Both the position numbers and the translations under genes were made by a program. The notes under the pieces are model-generated. The model saw only the letters and a list, made by a program, of their open reading frames with translations. It did not search any database and was not told the origin of the DNA. A DNA stretch of 64,000 bases, from assembly GCF_008329715.1 (NCBI RefSeq), contig NZ_VTSR01000012.1:178362-242361 (forward strand). Reading direction: 5' to 3'. This DNA comes from Gimesia chilikensis (GTDB taxonomy: Bacteria > Planctomycetota > Planctomycetia > Planctomycetales > Planctomycetaceae). This document shows, piece after piece, positions 36,401-44,947 of this stretch (its first letter is position 1; the number at the start of each line of letters is the position of its first letter).

Positions 36401-37234
36401 TCAATTCCGATTCAAACCCATTTCGCGGCTTTGCAATTTATTTTTCCACAATTGTTCCATGTGAATTATTTCTTCAGGTGTGGAAGCTGTACCAGCAGTT
36501 TCCAGAATGCAAACTTGGTAGTCACTTGGGTCACGGCTCTTGAGAGCTATGTTGCCACCATGGCCGGTAGTAACATATTGCTGCCAACGCCCCCAAAATC
36601 CATTTTCACCGTAAGCTGAACCAACATATTGCTCTTTCGTTTTGGGGCAAGTAAGCAGATACACACCACGTGACGATTTTAAAGCGATGATCCAACCCGG
36701 AGGCAGAGTGTCAAGTTTGGATAGTGAAGAGACAAATTGTAAGTAACCTGGAAATTCAGGTTCCTTAAATTCGGTACGTATTTCAGTAATAGGCTTGTTT
36801 TGCTGAGAAGCACGTTGAATCCAAGCACGAGTGCCGGCTCCCCAGTCAATGTAAAGTTTACCATCTAGGTCTTCGAATTCTGGTAGTAAACTAATCTCGT
36901 AAGCATCACAACTACCAGCTTTTATTATGTTGTGAGTATGAGGCGACGCTATATCCTTTTCGAGAACTCCTTTATGGCGAACAGAATAAATACCCACGAA
37001 AAGGGTTTCGTTATTTGGAGTTCCTACAAACGAAGCCCAAAAGGGATGATTAAGCTTTGTGTGATTACCAAAATCTTGATGAGACTGATACTGTTCAAAC
37101 CTTTGTCTGTCATCTCGCCATAATTCGTATGGCTTAAGACCCTTAGCTGCTCGTTGGTCTCGATGTCTTAGCAACCGCACTTTTTCTACTGGGAGTCCAC
37201 CCTCAGTTAGAATCGAATTGAACATTAACGGCAT
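36401..37234 (-). CDS. GIY-YIG nuclease-domain protein
   Basis: 277 residues. The C-terminal 95 residues form a GIY-YIG domain: SSRGVYLLTCPKTKEQYVGS gives the two-strand core (G-V-Y then Y-V-G), then AYGENGFWGRWQQYVTTGHG with the Arg after the helix start, GNIALKSRDPSDYQVCILET, and EEIIHMEQLWKNKL with the Glu expected late in the fold. The N-terminal 180 residues are not recognised and have a mixed alpha/beta look (YSVRHKGVLEKDIASPHTHN, DLDGKLYIDWGAGTRAWIQR). GIY-YIG enzymes are metal-dependent DNA nucleases of homing, repair or restriction type. The gene is bracketed by an intact and a deleted yjbQ copy, so a mobile or selfish origin is possible. Base composition is AT-richer than the neighbours. 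Confidence 0.75.
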   Translation of the reverse strand: MPLMFNSILTEGGLPVEKVRLLRHRDQRAAKGLKPYELWRDDRQRFEQYQSHQDFGNHTKLNHPFWASFVGTPNNETLFVGIYSVRHKGVLEKDIASPHTHNIIKAGSCDAYEISLLPEFEDLDGKLYIDWGAGTRAWIQRASQQNKPITEIRTEFKEPEFPGYLQFVSSLSKLDTLPPGWIIALKSSRGVYLLTCPKTKEQYVGSAYGENGFWGRWQQYVTTGHGGNIALKSRDPSDYQVCILETAGTASTPEEIIHMEQLWKNKLQSREMGLNRN

Positions 37235-37334
37235 CGGGCTCTCCGTGATATTTCAATGAAAAACCAATTCAGTTTTGTGATTGGACTCTGATGATGGCAA
37301 ATGACACAAGACTTTATATTGTTTTTTAGCTGAT

Positions 37335-37769
<435 letters not shown>

Positions 37770-37896
37770 GGTGTGTCTTGCTCCTGAAAGTTGGTTATGA
37801 TGCTGACGTATCATAACGCATTTGGTGCCTGATGCGAATCAGGATCTAGCCGATGATCTGTTTGCTGGAAATTCCATTCGAAAGTCAGGTTTCAAT

Positions 37897-39444
37897 ATGC
37901 CAGATTCTCTCAAACGATTGCCGGTTGGCTTCAACTGGTTGACCTGTGCGATGCTGGCGCTGGTTACCAATCTGGGTTGTGATCAACAGGGGAATGCTCC
38001 TGAAACAGATCTGAAGCAGGGGTCCGTCCGGAAACCGGATGCCCGTGCTGCAGAACCGGGTGTGATTCCTGCACCGAACGCGGCGACGCCTCCTCTCCCA
38101 CAATGGGAGACTCCCGAGGAGTGGGTCAAGCTGATGTCGGAAGCACGAAATCTTCCTCAAGCACAATCTGGGAAGCCCCGTAGTTCAGGCCAGCCGAAGC
38201 AGGCCCGCAGGCCGATCACTGTGGGCAGCATGCTGGGACTGGATGTGGGGGAATCAGAACAGGAAACTGAGCCAGACCTGTTTCCACAGTATTATAACCT
38301 GGTTGCCACAGGCTCGAATGCTGACTTCGACGACACCATCCAGAAAGTGGAAGCGATTCCAGATGCAGGTCAGCGGGCGGTCGCTTATTGCGCGATTGCC
38401 CGGGCCTTGCTGGCTGAGGAAGCCTTTGAGCGAGCGAAACCCTGGCTGGTTCAAGGCGAGAAATTACTTCCGCAGACTCGAAATTCCGCAGGGCATGAGC
38501 AACTTCTGCATCTGTATGCGAAAGCATTTGCGCGGTCGGGAGACGGTAACAAGGCTGTTGAACTGGCACAACAGATCGCGAATCTCGACCTCCGTGAAGA
38601 AACGCTGATTTCCATTCCAGAGCAAATTGCGAAAACCGGAGATGTCGAGCAGGCTCTGAACTTTGTCGAGACCATTCCAGATCGGAACTCTCAATCGCAG
38701 GCGCTCATGCAAGTAACACTGGTTCTTGCCAGGTCAAATGCCTGTAACCTGGCGCTGTCGTTGACTGAGAAGATCACCAATGAGGAAATCCGATTTCAGG
38801 CACTGGAAGGGATTGTGCTGGAGCTCGCGAAGGCAGGCAGGGGCAAGCAGGCATTGGACGTCGTTCGGCAGATTCTGTTTTTACATCGTCGGCCCTGGTT
38901 TCTACGTGCACTGGCGAAATCGCTGGTGGGGACAGGCCATCTGAATCAGGCTCTCGAAGTGGCTCCGTTGATTGATGGTACTGGTGAGCAGTCAACCTAC
39001 CTGATGGAAGTAGCGATCGCGGTTGCAGAGAAGGGTAAGTCAAAACTGGCACTGGAGGTCGTGCAGCAAATCCCCCAGCGAGAGACGAAGGAGAACGCGC
39101 TGGCCAAGGTTGCTACCGCGCTATTGAATGCAGGCGAGGCCGACGGTGCACTGGAAGCGACACAGCGGCTTCAATATGACAATCAGAAAGTCCGCCTCTT
39201 GTACCGGGTAGCCTCCGCGCTTCATTCACGGGGAGAGGATGCTCGAAAAATTGCCGTGCTCAAAGAAGCTGTGGCGGCCTCCCAACGGTCTGGTGAGAAG
39301 CCGCCTCTGTTTTCAGTGATGGGGGTTCTGTCGATGGAGACAATACCGACCGAACAGGGGACCTCGACTCAACTCAAATCGTCCTTTACACCTGAAGAGC
39401 TACAGCTGGCAGAATACTTTCTGCAGGCAGCACAACAGAAATAG
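37897..39444 (+). CDS. Secreted or lipid-anchored TPR-like helical-repeat protein
   Basis: About 515 residues from the ATG at 37897. The N-terminus (MPDSLKRLPVGFNWLTCAML, then ALVTNLGC) is a signal sequence; the Cys after NLG could be a lipoprotein site, though the -3 residue is unusual for a lipobox. A Pro/Gln-rich linker follows. From about residue 140 to 490 the protein is a run of paired-helix repeats of about 34 residues, recurring as ALLAEEAFERAKPWLVQGEK, ALNFVETIPDRNSQSQALMQ and ALEVVQQIPQRETKENALAK. This A-L-x-x-A/V-x-x-I pattern is TPR/SEL1-like and suits protein-protein binding. The function is unknown. It converges with the DAHP synthase gene 21 bases away. Confidence 0.65.
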   Translation: MPDSLKRLPVGFNWLTCAMLALVTNLGCDQQGNAPETDLKQGSVRKPDARAAEPGVIPAPNAATPPLPQWETPEEWVKLMSEARNLPQAQSGKPRSSGQPKQARRPITVGSMLGLDVGESEQETEPDLFPQYYNLVATGSNADFDDTIQKVEAIPDAGQRAVAYCAIARALLAEEAFERAKPWLVQGEKLLPQTRNSAGHEQLLHLYAKAFARSGDGNKAVELAQQIANLDLREETLISIPEQIAKTGDVEQALNFVETIPDRNSQSQALMQVTLVLARSNACNLALSLTEKITNEEIRFQALEGIVLELAKAGRGKQALDVVRQILFLHRRPWFLRALAKSLVGTGHLNQALEVAPLIDGTGEQSTYLMEVAIAVAEKGKSKLALEVVQQIPQRETKENALAKVATALLNAGEADGALEATQRLQYDNQKVRLLYRVASALHSRGEDARKIAVLKEAVAASQRSGEKPPLFSVMGVLSMETIPTEQGTSTQLKSSFTPEELQLAEYFLQAAQQK

Positions 39445-39465
39445 TGACGACGGGAATTAAGTCGC

Positions 39466-40509
39466 TTAGCCCAGTTTCTCGTATGCTGAGAGAATCAGCT
39501 GTTCGGTTTCGTCCCAGTCGATGCATTCGTCTGTGACGGAGACGCCGTACTGGAGCTGGCTGAGATCTTCGGGCAGGCTCTGGTTGCCAGGGTGCAGATT
39601 GCTTTCCAGCATCAGGCCGATGATCGTCTTGTTGCCGGCGACGCGTTGATCGATGACGTCGTTCCAGACTTTGCCCTGGTTGCGATAATCCTTGTTGGAA
39701 TTCGCGTGGCTGCAGTCAACCATGAAGCGGGGCGAAAGACCCGCCGCTTCGAGGCTTTGTGCGGCTGCTTCCAGATGTTCCTGCTGATAGTTCGGGCCGG
39801 AGCGACCGCCACGCAGGATGAGATGACCCCAGGGGTTGCCTGAGGTGTTGACAACGCAGGTCTGCCCTTCGGCGTCGATTCCCAGAAAACTGTGGGGACT
39901 CTGAGCGGCGAGCATCGCATTGAGCGCGACGTCCAGGCTGCCGTCGGTTCCGTTCTTGTAACCGACGGGCATCGAGAGACCGCTGGCCATCTGGCGGTGC
40001 GTCGGAGATTCGGTCGTGCGTGCGCCGATGGAGGCGATGGAAATCGCATCTGCGATGTACTGCGGAGTGATCGGCTCCAGCATTTCCGTGGCAGCCGGCA
40101 GTCCCAGTTCACCGATCTGCAGCAGCAGCTGGCGGGCGATTTTCAGACCTGAGGCGACGTCGAAGGTGCCGTCCATGTGAGGGTCGTTGATCAGACCTTT
40201 CCAGCCGACGGTCGTCCGTGGTTTTTCGAAGTAGACCCGCATCACCAGGAACATGCGGTCTTTGACTTTCTCGGAAAGTTCTTTCAGGCGTTTGGCATAT
40301 TCGATGGCGGCCTGGGGATCGTGAATGGAGCAGGGGCCGACAACGACGATCAGCCGTGAATCTTCACCCGAGAGGATATGCTTGATCTGTTCCCGTGATT
40401 CGCCGACGGTCTCCGTCACTTTGTCAGTGCGTTTGATGGTCTCTTTCAGTTCCTGTGGAGCAACCAGGCGAACCGAATCGATGATGTTGACGTTTTGAAT
40501 GGGTAGCAT
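39466..40509 (-). CDS. 3-deoxy-7-phosphoheptulonate (DAHP) synthase, AroF/G/H type
   Basis: 347 residues, the normal length. The family signatures are LIVVVGPCSIHDPQAAIEYA near residue 55, LVMRVYFEKPRTTVGWKGLI near 88, LPAATEMLEPITPQYIADAI near 140, GARTTESPTHRQMASGLSMP near 162 and GHLILRGGRSGPNYQ near 225. It condenses PEP and erythrose-4-phosphate in the first step of the shikimate pathway and is usually feedback-inhibited by an aromatic amino acid; which one cannot be seen. The shikimate kinase gene lies 58 bases upstream on the same strand, so these two shikimate genes are probably one operon. Confidence 0.95.
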   Translation of the reverse strand: MLPIQNVNIIDSVRLVAPQELKETIKRTDKVTETVGESREQIKHILSGEDSRLIVVVGPCSIHDPQAAIEYAKRLKELSEKVKDRMFLVMRVYFEKPRTTVGWKGLINDPHMDGTFDVASGLKIARQLLLQIGELGLPAATEMLEPITPQYIADAISIASIGARTTESPTHRQMASGLSMPVGYKNGTDGSLDVALNAMLAAQSPHSFLGIDAEGQTCVVNTSGNPWGHLILRGGRSGPNYQQEHLEAAAQSLEAAGLSPRFMVDCSHANSNKDYRNQGKVWNDVIDQRVAGNKTIIGLMLESNLHPGNQSLPEDLSQLQYGVSVTDECIDWDETEQLILSAYEKLG

Positions 40510-40567
40510 CTTGTTTAAATCGTTTTCGTTTACTGGGGGAGAAGATTCAGTTTTGTATCAGTTTCAA

Positions 40568-41089
40568 TTACAGGGCCAGCTGCTGACGGATCAGTGAGAC
40601 GACTTCTTCAGCCGTCAGCGGCGAGGCCTCGATTTTCAATTGTGCATATTGTTCATACAGTGGATACCGGCTGTCATACAGGTCGGCGAGGCTGGAACCC
40701 GGTTCGATCAGGACGCCCCGATCGAAGGCATCGACAAACCGCTGCTCCAGGATATCCGGCTTCACATCCAGCCAGACTATCGTACCAAGACCGGCTAGAT
40801 GATGCATGGCTTCACTGCTGTAACAGACACTTCCTCCGGTAGAAATAACGGATCCTGCTGATTGAATCGATTGGATGTAGGCCGCTTCAATCGCGCGGAA
40901 CCCTTCCGGGGAGTGCTGAGCAATAATCTCTGCCAGCCGTTTGGATTCGCCAGCCTCTATTAATGCGTCGGTATCCAGAAAGGGAAGGCCTGTCTGTTCA
41001 GACAGTAGTCTGCCCACCGTCGATTTTCCGGAGCCCGGCATGCCTGTCAGAACGACTCCGGTTTTGACAGGTTCGCTGTCGGCGGTCAT
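40568..41089 (-). CDS. aroK: Shikimate kinase
   Basis: 173 residues from the ATG at 41089, chosen because GGGAG lies 7 bases upstream; the frame extends to 41125. Walker A is GVVLTGMPGSGKSTVGRLLS. FLDTDALIEA gives the shikimate/Mg Asp, the second family motif is VISTGGSVCYSS with the GG-x-V block, and Arg in EAAYIQSIQSA-type lid region is less certain. Length and motifs fit AroK. It phosphorylates shikimate at the 3 position. It is the first of the two shikimate genes here, followed by DAHP synthase. The start of the sigma-factor/secretion cluster lies beyond the divergent gap upstream. Confidence 0.9.
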   Translation of the reverse strand: MTADSEPVKTGVVLTGMPGSGKSTVGRLLSEQTGLPFLDTDALIEAGESKRLAEIIAQHSPEGFRAIEAAYIQSIQSAGSVISTGGSVCYSSEAMHHLAGLGTIVWLDVKPDILEQRFVDAFDRGVLIEPGSSLADLYDSRYPLYEQYAQLKIEASPLTAEEVVSLIRQQLAL

Positions 41090-41481
41090 GCGGGCTCTCC
41101 CGGGAGAAAAAGGTGCACTCTCCAAGGTGATTTCCTGCGGACAGGGGCAACGAATGGCAAAATATAAAAAGTCGTATCTGTATACATTTCAAAGACTTCG
41201 GTTCGCTTCCTTCCCCGGAGCCTGGAAAAGTTTTAAAATCCAGGGAAAAGGAAAACAAATCATATCTCAAATCAGGTCTAATAGGAACTATGTGACAATT
41301 CAGGTGAGAATTAAATTGTGATTTTCCCCTGAAGGGTAACACAAGCATGGAACAGATGTTTGTGTGAATTTCACAGGAATTTTACTTGTCAAAGATCCGG
41401 GCAGTTCTGTCAGGACAGTATCGTTAAGCTCTTTAGCGATAAGCTGAGTGTTTTCAAACGCCAGAAGAATCGAATCGGACC
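41090..41481. other. Intergenic region upstream of sigma-factor/secretion cluster
   Basis: About 390 bases with no supportable gene. Two dyads lie next to each other before the sigma-factor start: CTGTC-AG-GACAG at 41407-41418 and TATCGTTAA-gctct-TTAGCGATA (one mismatch) at 41419-41441. A GGAACT near 41283 resembles an ECF -35 but no -10 partner is convincing. AT content is raised around 41220-41340. Confidence 0.45.
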
Positions 41482-42051
41482 GTGGATAAACTGTCGCCAG
41501 CCAAATTTGCAGCGCAGATAAGATGTTGTGCCAATGATCTGCAGGATCATGGGGTGGACCGCCTGGGTCCGCTGTACGATTTGACATCGGAGCGTCTGCT
41601 GCGTTATGCGGTGACAGTGACCAGAAACACTCCCGATGCGGAGGATGCGATTCAGGCCACCATGGTGCGGATAGCCATGCGACCCAAAATTCTGGCGACC
41701 GCTCAGCAGCCGTGGGCCTACCTGTTACGGGTGGCCCGGAACGAAGCCCTGCGGATTCTGCAGAAGCGGAAGCCGCTGCAGATCTTCGCCCAGTGCAGAC
41801 AGCTCTGGTCGCGAGATGAAGAAATCGTGGAAGAGAATGATCAGGCCCAGGTGATTCGGCAGGCATTAAAGCGGCTGCCGACGAACCAGTCTGAAGTGGT
41901 GGTGCTGAAGATCTGGGAGGATATGACGTTTGCGGAGATTGCCAGTGTGCTGGATGAATCGCCGAACACCGTGGCCAGTCGTTACCGTTATGCGCTCCAG
42001 AAATTAGATAATTACCTGCGTCCCGTGGCGCGTGAGGATATCAATGTTTGA
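41482..42051 (+). CDS. Sigma-70 family (ECF-like) RNA polymerase sigma factor
   Basis: 189 residues with sigma region 2 (LTSERLLRYAVTVTRNTPDA, EDAIQATMVRIAMRPKILAT, QPWAYLLRVARNEALRILQK) and region 4 (RQALKRLPTNQSEVVVLKIW, EDMTFAEIASVLDESPNTVA, SRYRYALQKLDNYL). The helix-turn-helix in region 4 is intact. The start is GTG at 41482 with only a weak Shine-Dalgarno; an earlier start is not available in frame. It overlaps the following gene by 8 bases and leads the type II secretion/pseudopilin cluster, so it probably directs expression of this cluster, an inference. The small membrane protein that follows may be its anti-sigma partner. Confidence 0.88.
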   Translation: MDKLSPAKFAAQIRCCANDLQDHGVDRLGPLYDLTSERLLRYAVTVTRNTPDAEDAIQATMVRIAMRPKILATAQQPWAYLLRVARNEALRILQKRKPLQIFAQCRQLWSRDEEIVEENDQAQVIRQALKRLPTNQSEVVVLKIWEDMTFAEIASVLDESPNTVASRYRYALQKLDNYLRPVAREDINV

Positions 42052-42490
42052 ATTTGAAGATCACCATTTTCTCGAAGAGCAGATACTCAAGGCCGGCCAG
42101 GGGGCGGTCCCCGCGCACAGCGATCATCGCCAGCGGGTACTGGCTGCTGCCCGCCATGCGGAAAATCGCAAGGTGCAGCGCAAAACGCTGCTGGTCTGCT
42201 GCACTTTGTTTCTGACATTCACCCTGTTGTTTCTAACCCGGGATTCAGGAGCCGACCTGCGTGTCGCCTCCGATGTGGAATCCGGCTGGTCCCGTGCACT
42301 CTATTCCAAAGGGAGTCGTGTGCTGGGAATCTCGGCCGCCACACCCGGAGAAAAGAAAGTTCAAACCGATTGGAATACCGTGCAGGCCACACTCAAACAG
42401 TCCGGCGAATGGGGACTGGTTGACGCCGTCGTTCGTTTCCGGAATGAACGGGCCGGAACGATCGAGCAGATCTTTACTCGAGGCGATTGA
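42044..42490 (+). CDS. Small membrane protein after the sigma factor
   Basis: 148 residues from ATG 42044, which overlaps the sigma-factor stop by 8 bases. The first 50 residues are polar (FEFEDHHFLEEQILKAGQGA, VPAHSDHRQRVLAAARHAEN). A membrane helix follows (TLLVCCTLFLTFTLLFL) and then about 80 residues outside, with LYSKGSRVLGISAATPGEKK and QATLKQSGEWGLVDAVVRFR. The location immediately after a sigma gene and the single helix fit an anti-sigma factor, but no zinc-binding HxxxCxxC is present, so this is only a guess. It overlaps the GspE gene by one base (TGATG). Confidence 0.6.
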   Translation: MFEFEDHHFLEEQILKAGQGAVPAHSDHRQRVLAAARHAENRKVQRKTLLVCCTLFLTFTLLFLTRDSGADLRVASDVESGWSRALYSKGSRVLGISAATPGEKKVQTDWNTVQATLKQSGEWGLVDAVVRFRNERAGTIEQIFTRGD

Positions 42491-43707
42491 TGCAGGAGAC
42501 CTTGTCCCAACAGTTTCAGGATCAACTGCCTGACAAAGCGGAAAATCATCCCGAGTATGTGACGGAACTGGTCGATGTGATCCTGGGCCAGGCGCAGGCC
42601 ATCAATGCCAGCGACATTCATCTGCTGCCCACCGAAAACCGGATGCGGATGGACTGGCGCATTGACGGCGTACTGCACCATGTCGCTGACTTTTCCCAGG
42701 TGCTGGCGCCCCGGATCACAGCCCGACTCAAAGTGCTCTCGCAATTGCTCACCTATCGTACCGATGTTCCCCAGGAAGGGCGGATTCACCGGGATGGAGA
42801 GCAGGTGGTCGAGACCCGCATCAGCACCTTTCCGACCCTGTATGGCGAAAAAGTCGTCGTGCGGCTGTTCGTCGGTTCGGGACAATACAAACATCTGGAA
42901 AACCTGAATCTGCCGGAAGAGATTTTGAGCGAGATGCGAGGTCTGTTACGACAGACCGGCGGCGTGGTGCTGATGACCGGTCCTGCGGGAAGCGGCAAAA
43001 CGACGACGATTTACGCCTGTCTGCGGGAGATCATTCGCGAGTCACGCGGGGCCCGCAGTCTGGCCTCCCTGGAAGATCCAATTGAAGTCGTGGTGCCCAC
43101 CGTGGCGCAGTCACAGGTCAATCCGGCAGCGGGTTTTGATATGGCACTGGGTCTGCGATCCCTGTTACGGCAGGATCCAGAAGTGATCATGGTGGGAGAA
43201 ATCCGCGATCGCGAAACCGCCGAGACGGTCTTCCAGGCTTCGCTGTCCGGGCATCTGGTGATCACCACATTCCATGCAGGCAGCGCGACCGAAGCGGTCA
43301 GCCGTCTGTCGGATATGGGAATCGAACCGTATCTGCTGCGGAGTGGTCTGCTGGCGATATTGAGTCAGCGGTTGTTGCGTCGACTCTGCAGTTGTGCTCA
43401 ACCATCACAGGCGGAAGAAGATCGACTGGGGCTGCCTGTCGAACAGTGGAAAACCGCCACGGGTTGTGCAGACTGCGGACAGACCGGCTATCAGGGCCGC
43501 CTGGTTCTGACCGAAATGCTGCTGCCCGATCAGGGGGCCGTGGGCCAGGCGATTCTGGACCAGGCCGATGCGACTGAGTTGCACCGGCTGGCAGTGGAGT
43601 CCGGACTACGGACGCAATGGGATCGTGCGCTCCGGGCCGTGAATGAAGGATTGACCAGTCCCGCGGAAGTCCGCCGTGTACTGGGTATCTCGCGGAGTGA
43701 AACTTAA
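42490..43707 (+). CDS. GspE/PulE-type secretion ATPase
   Basis: 405 residues, shorter than GspE (about 500) because the N-terminal domain is reduced. Signatures run in order: LLPTENRMRMDWRIDGVLHH and VSTFPTLYGEKVVVRL-like residues, Walker A GPAGSGKTTTIYA near residue 162, Asp box SLEDPIEVVVPTVAQSQVNP, Walker B VIMVGEIRDRETAE near 235, and His box GHLVITTFHAGSATEA. The C-terminal tetracysteine CSC ... CADC is present, as in GspE. It powers assembly of a type II secretion pseudopilus or related pilus. It overlaps the gene before it by one base and precedes three GspF genes. Confidence 0.92.
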   Translation: MQETLSQQFQDQLPDKAENHPEYVTELVDVILGQAQAINASDIHLLPTENRMRMDWRIDGVLHHVADFSQVLAPRITARLKVLSQLLTYRTDVPQEGRIHRDGEQVVETRISTFPTLYGEKVVVRLFVGSGQYKHLENLNLPEEILSEMRGLLRQTGGVVLMTGPAGSGKTTTIYACLREIIRESRGARSLASLEDPIEVVVPTVAQSQVNPAAGFDMALGLRSLLRQDPEVIMVGEIRDRETAETVFQASLSGHLVITTFHAGSATEAVSRLSDMGIEPYLLRSGLLAILSQRLLRRLCSCAQPSQAEEDRLGLPVEQWKTATGCADCGQTGYQGRLVLTEMLLPDQGAVGQAILDQADATELHRLAVESGLRTQWDRALRAVNEGLTSPAEVRRVLGISRSET

Positions 43708-43774
43708 CGGTGCGCCGGCAGCACTGATATGGAGACATTGACTGAAATCGTTTCTGTCTGAAGAGAGTGTGAAC

Positions 43775-44863
43775 ATGAACGCAAGAGACGATTCCGACGA
43801 CATACCGACACGGGAAACCCGTTTCGAGCTGGATGAGCTGATCGCCTTGAACGAGGAAATTATTTCACTCGTGCAGGCCGGCATTCCGCTGGAACTGGGG
43901 CTGCGGGAGATGGGCAACGAACTCCCCGACCGTCTGGGAAAGATCAGTTCGGATCTGGCGGTGAAGATGGAGCGGGGCAGTACGCTGGCTGAGGCGATGG
44001 AATCCGAAGGCTCACGCTTTCCCCGCGTGTATCGGGTGATCGTGGAAGCGGGGGTCAAATCGGGTAAGCTGACCGTGGCACTGGAGGAGATGTCCAACTA
44101 TGCCTGGGAACTCTTTCATCTGAGACGACAGATCGGCATGGCGCTGATCTATCCTTTGATTGTCTTCAGCCTGGCCTATGGTCTGTTTCTGGTCTTCCTG
44201 TTTGAGATGCTGGCACGGTTCAATTCCGCGTATGAAGTTTTCCGCCTGGGTGAGACCCGCCCTCTGCAGGCATTGAACTTCCTGGAATCAACCATGATCT
44301 ACTGGGCGCTGGTCCCGCCGCTGGTCCTGTTTGTGTTTGCCCTGGTCTGGATGCGGACCCGCAGTTCACAGTTATTGAATTTTAAAGGCACCAGTCGGCT
44401 GATCGGCTGGATTCCCGGCGTGAAGCGGATTGCCAGTTATTATCGTTACGGAAACTTCGCCGAGCTGATGGCACTGTTGATTCAGCAACAGATCCCGTTT
44501 TCCGAGTCAATCGTGCTGGCGGCAGAAGCGACCGGCGATGACCAGTTGGTTCAATCGGCAGAGCTGATGGCGGATCGACATGCCCGCTCGCAGCTGGAAT
44601 CGGGGGAATCGGCGAAATTCTATGGCTGGCCTCCGTTATTGACCTGGTTATTAACGACCAAGAATCACGAGGGGGAATTAAGCCTCGCGTTGAAAAATGC
44701 AGCCGATATGTATCGGCGGAAGGCGGCTCACTATACCCGCTGGTTCCGCGTGATCTTTCCAATCTTCACGGGAGCGATTATTGGTGGTGGCACGGTTTTA
44801 TGTTATTGCCTGGTATTATTTCTCCCGTTTACCGACATGCTTAAACAATTAGGGAACCCTTGA
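43775..44863 (+). CDS. GspF-type inner-membrane protein 1
   Basis: 362 residues. The start is the ATG at 43775, preferred to GTG 43769 because AGAGAG lies 7 bases before it. The GspF pattern of two cytoplasmic T2SSF domains with membrane helices is visible: FELDELIALNEEIISLVQAG near 10, ALIYPLIVFSLAYGLFLVFL near 127, a second cytoplasmic part FAELMALLIQQQIPFSESIV near 230, and the final helix IFPIFTGAIIGGGTVLCYCL. In type II systems GspF sits beside GspE in the inner-membrane platform. It is divergent from the next two paralogues, which suggests duplication in this lineage. Confidence 0.87.
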   Translation: MNARDDSDDIPTRETRFELDELIALNEEIISLVQAGIPLELGLREMGNELPDRLGKISSDLAVKMERGSTLAEAMESEGSRFPRVYRVIVEAGVKSGKLTVALEEMSNYAWELFHLRRQIGMALIYPLIVFSLAYGLFLVFLFEMLARFNSAYEVFRLGETRPLQALNFLESTMIYWALVPPLVLFVFALVWMRTRSSQLLNFKGTSRLIGWIPGVKRIASYYRYGNFAELMALLIQQQIPFSESIVLAAEATGDDQLVQSAELMADRHARSQLESGESAKFYGWPPLLTWLLTTKNHEGELSLALKNAADMYRRKAAHYTRWFRVIFPIFTGAIIGGGTVLCYCLVLFLPFTDMLKQLGNP

Positions 44864-44947
44864 GGGTCATGACTGGAACAGTGACCAGATGCTGCAGACA
44901 GCTGGACACAATGATAATGATGATTTGAGTGACGGGATGATTCTCCA

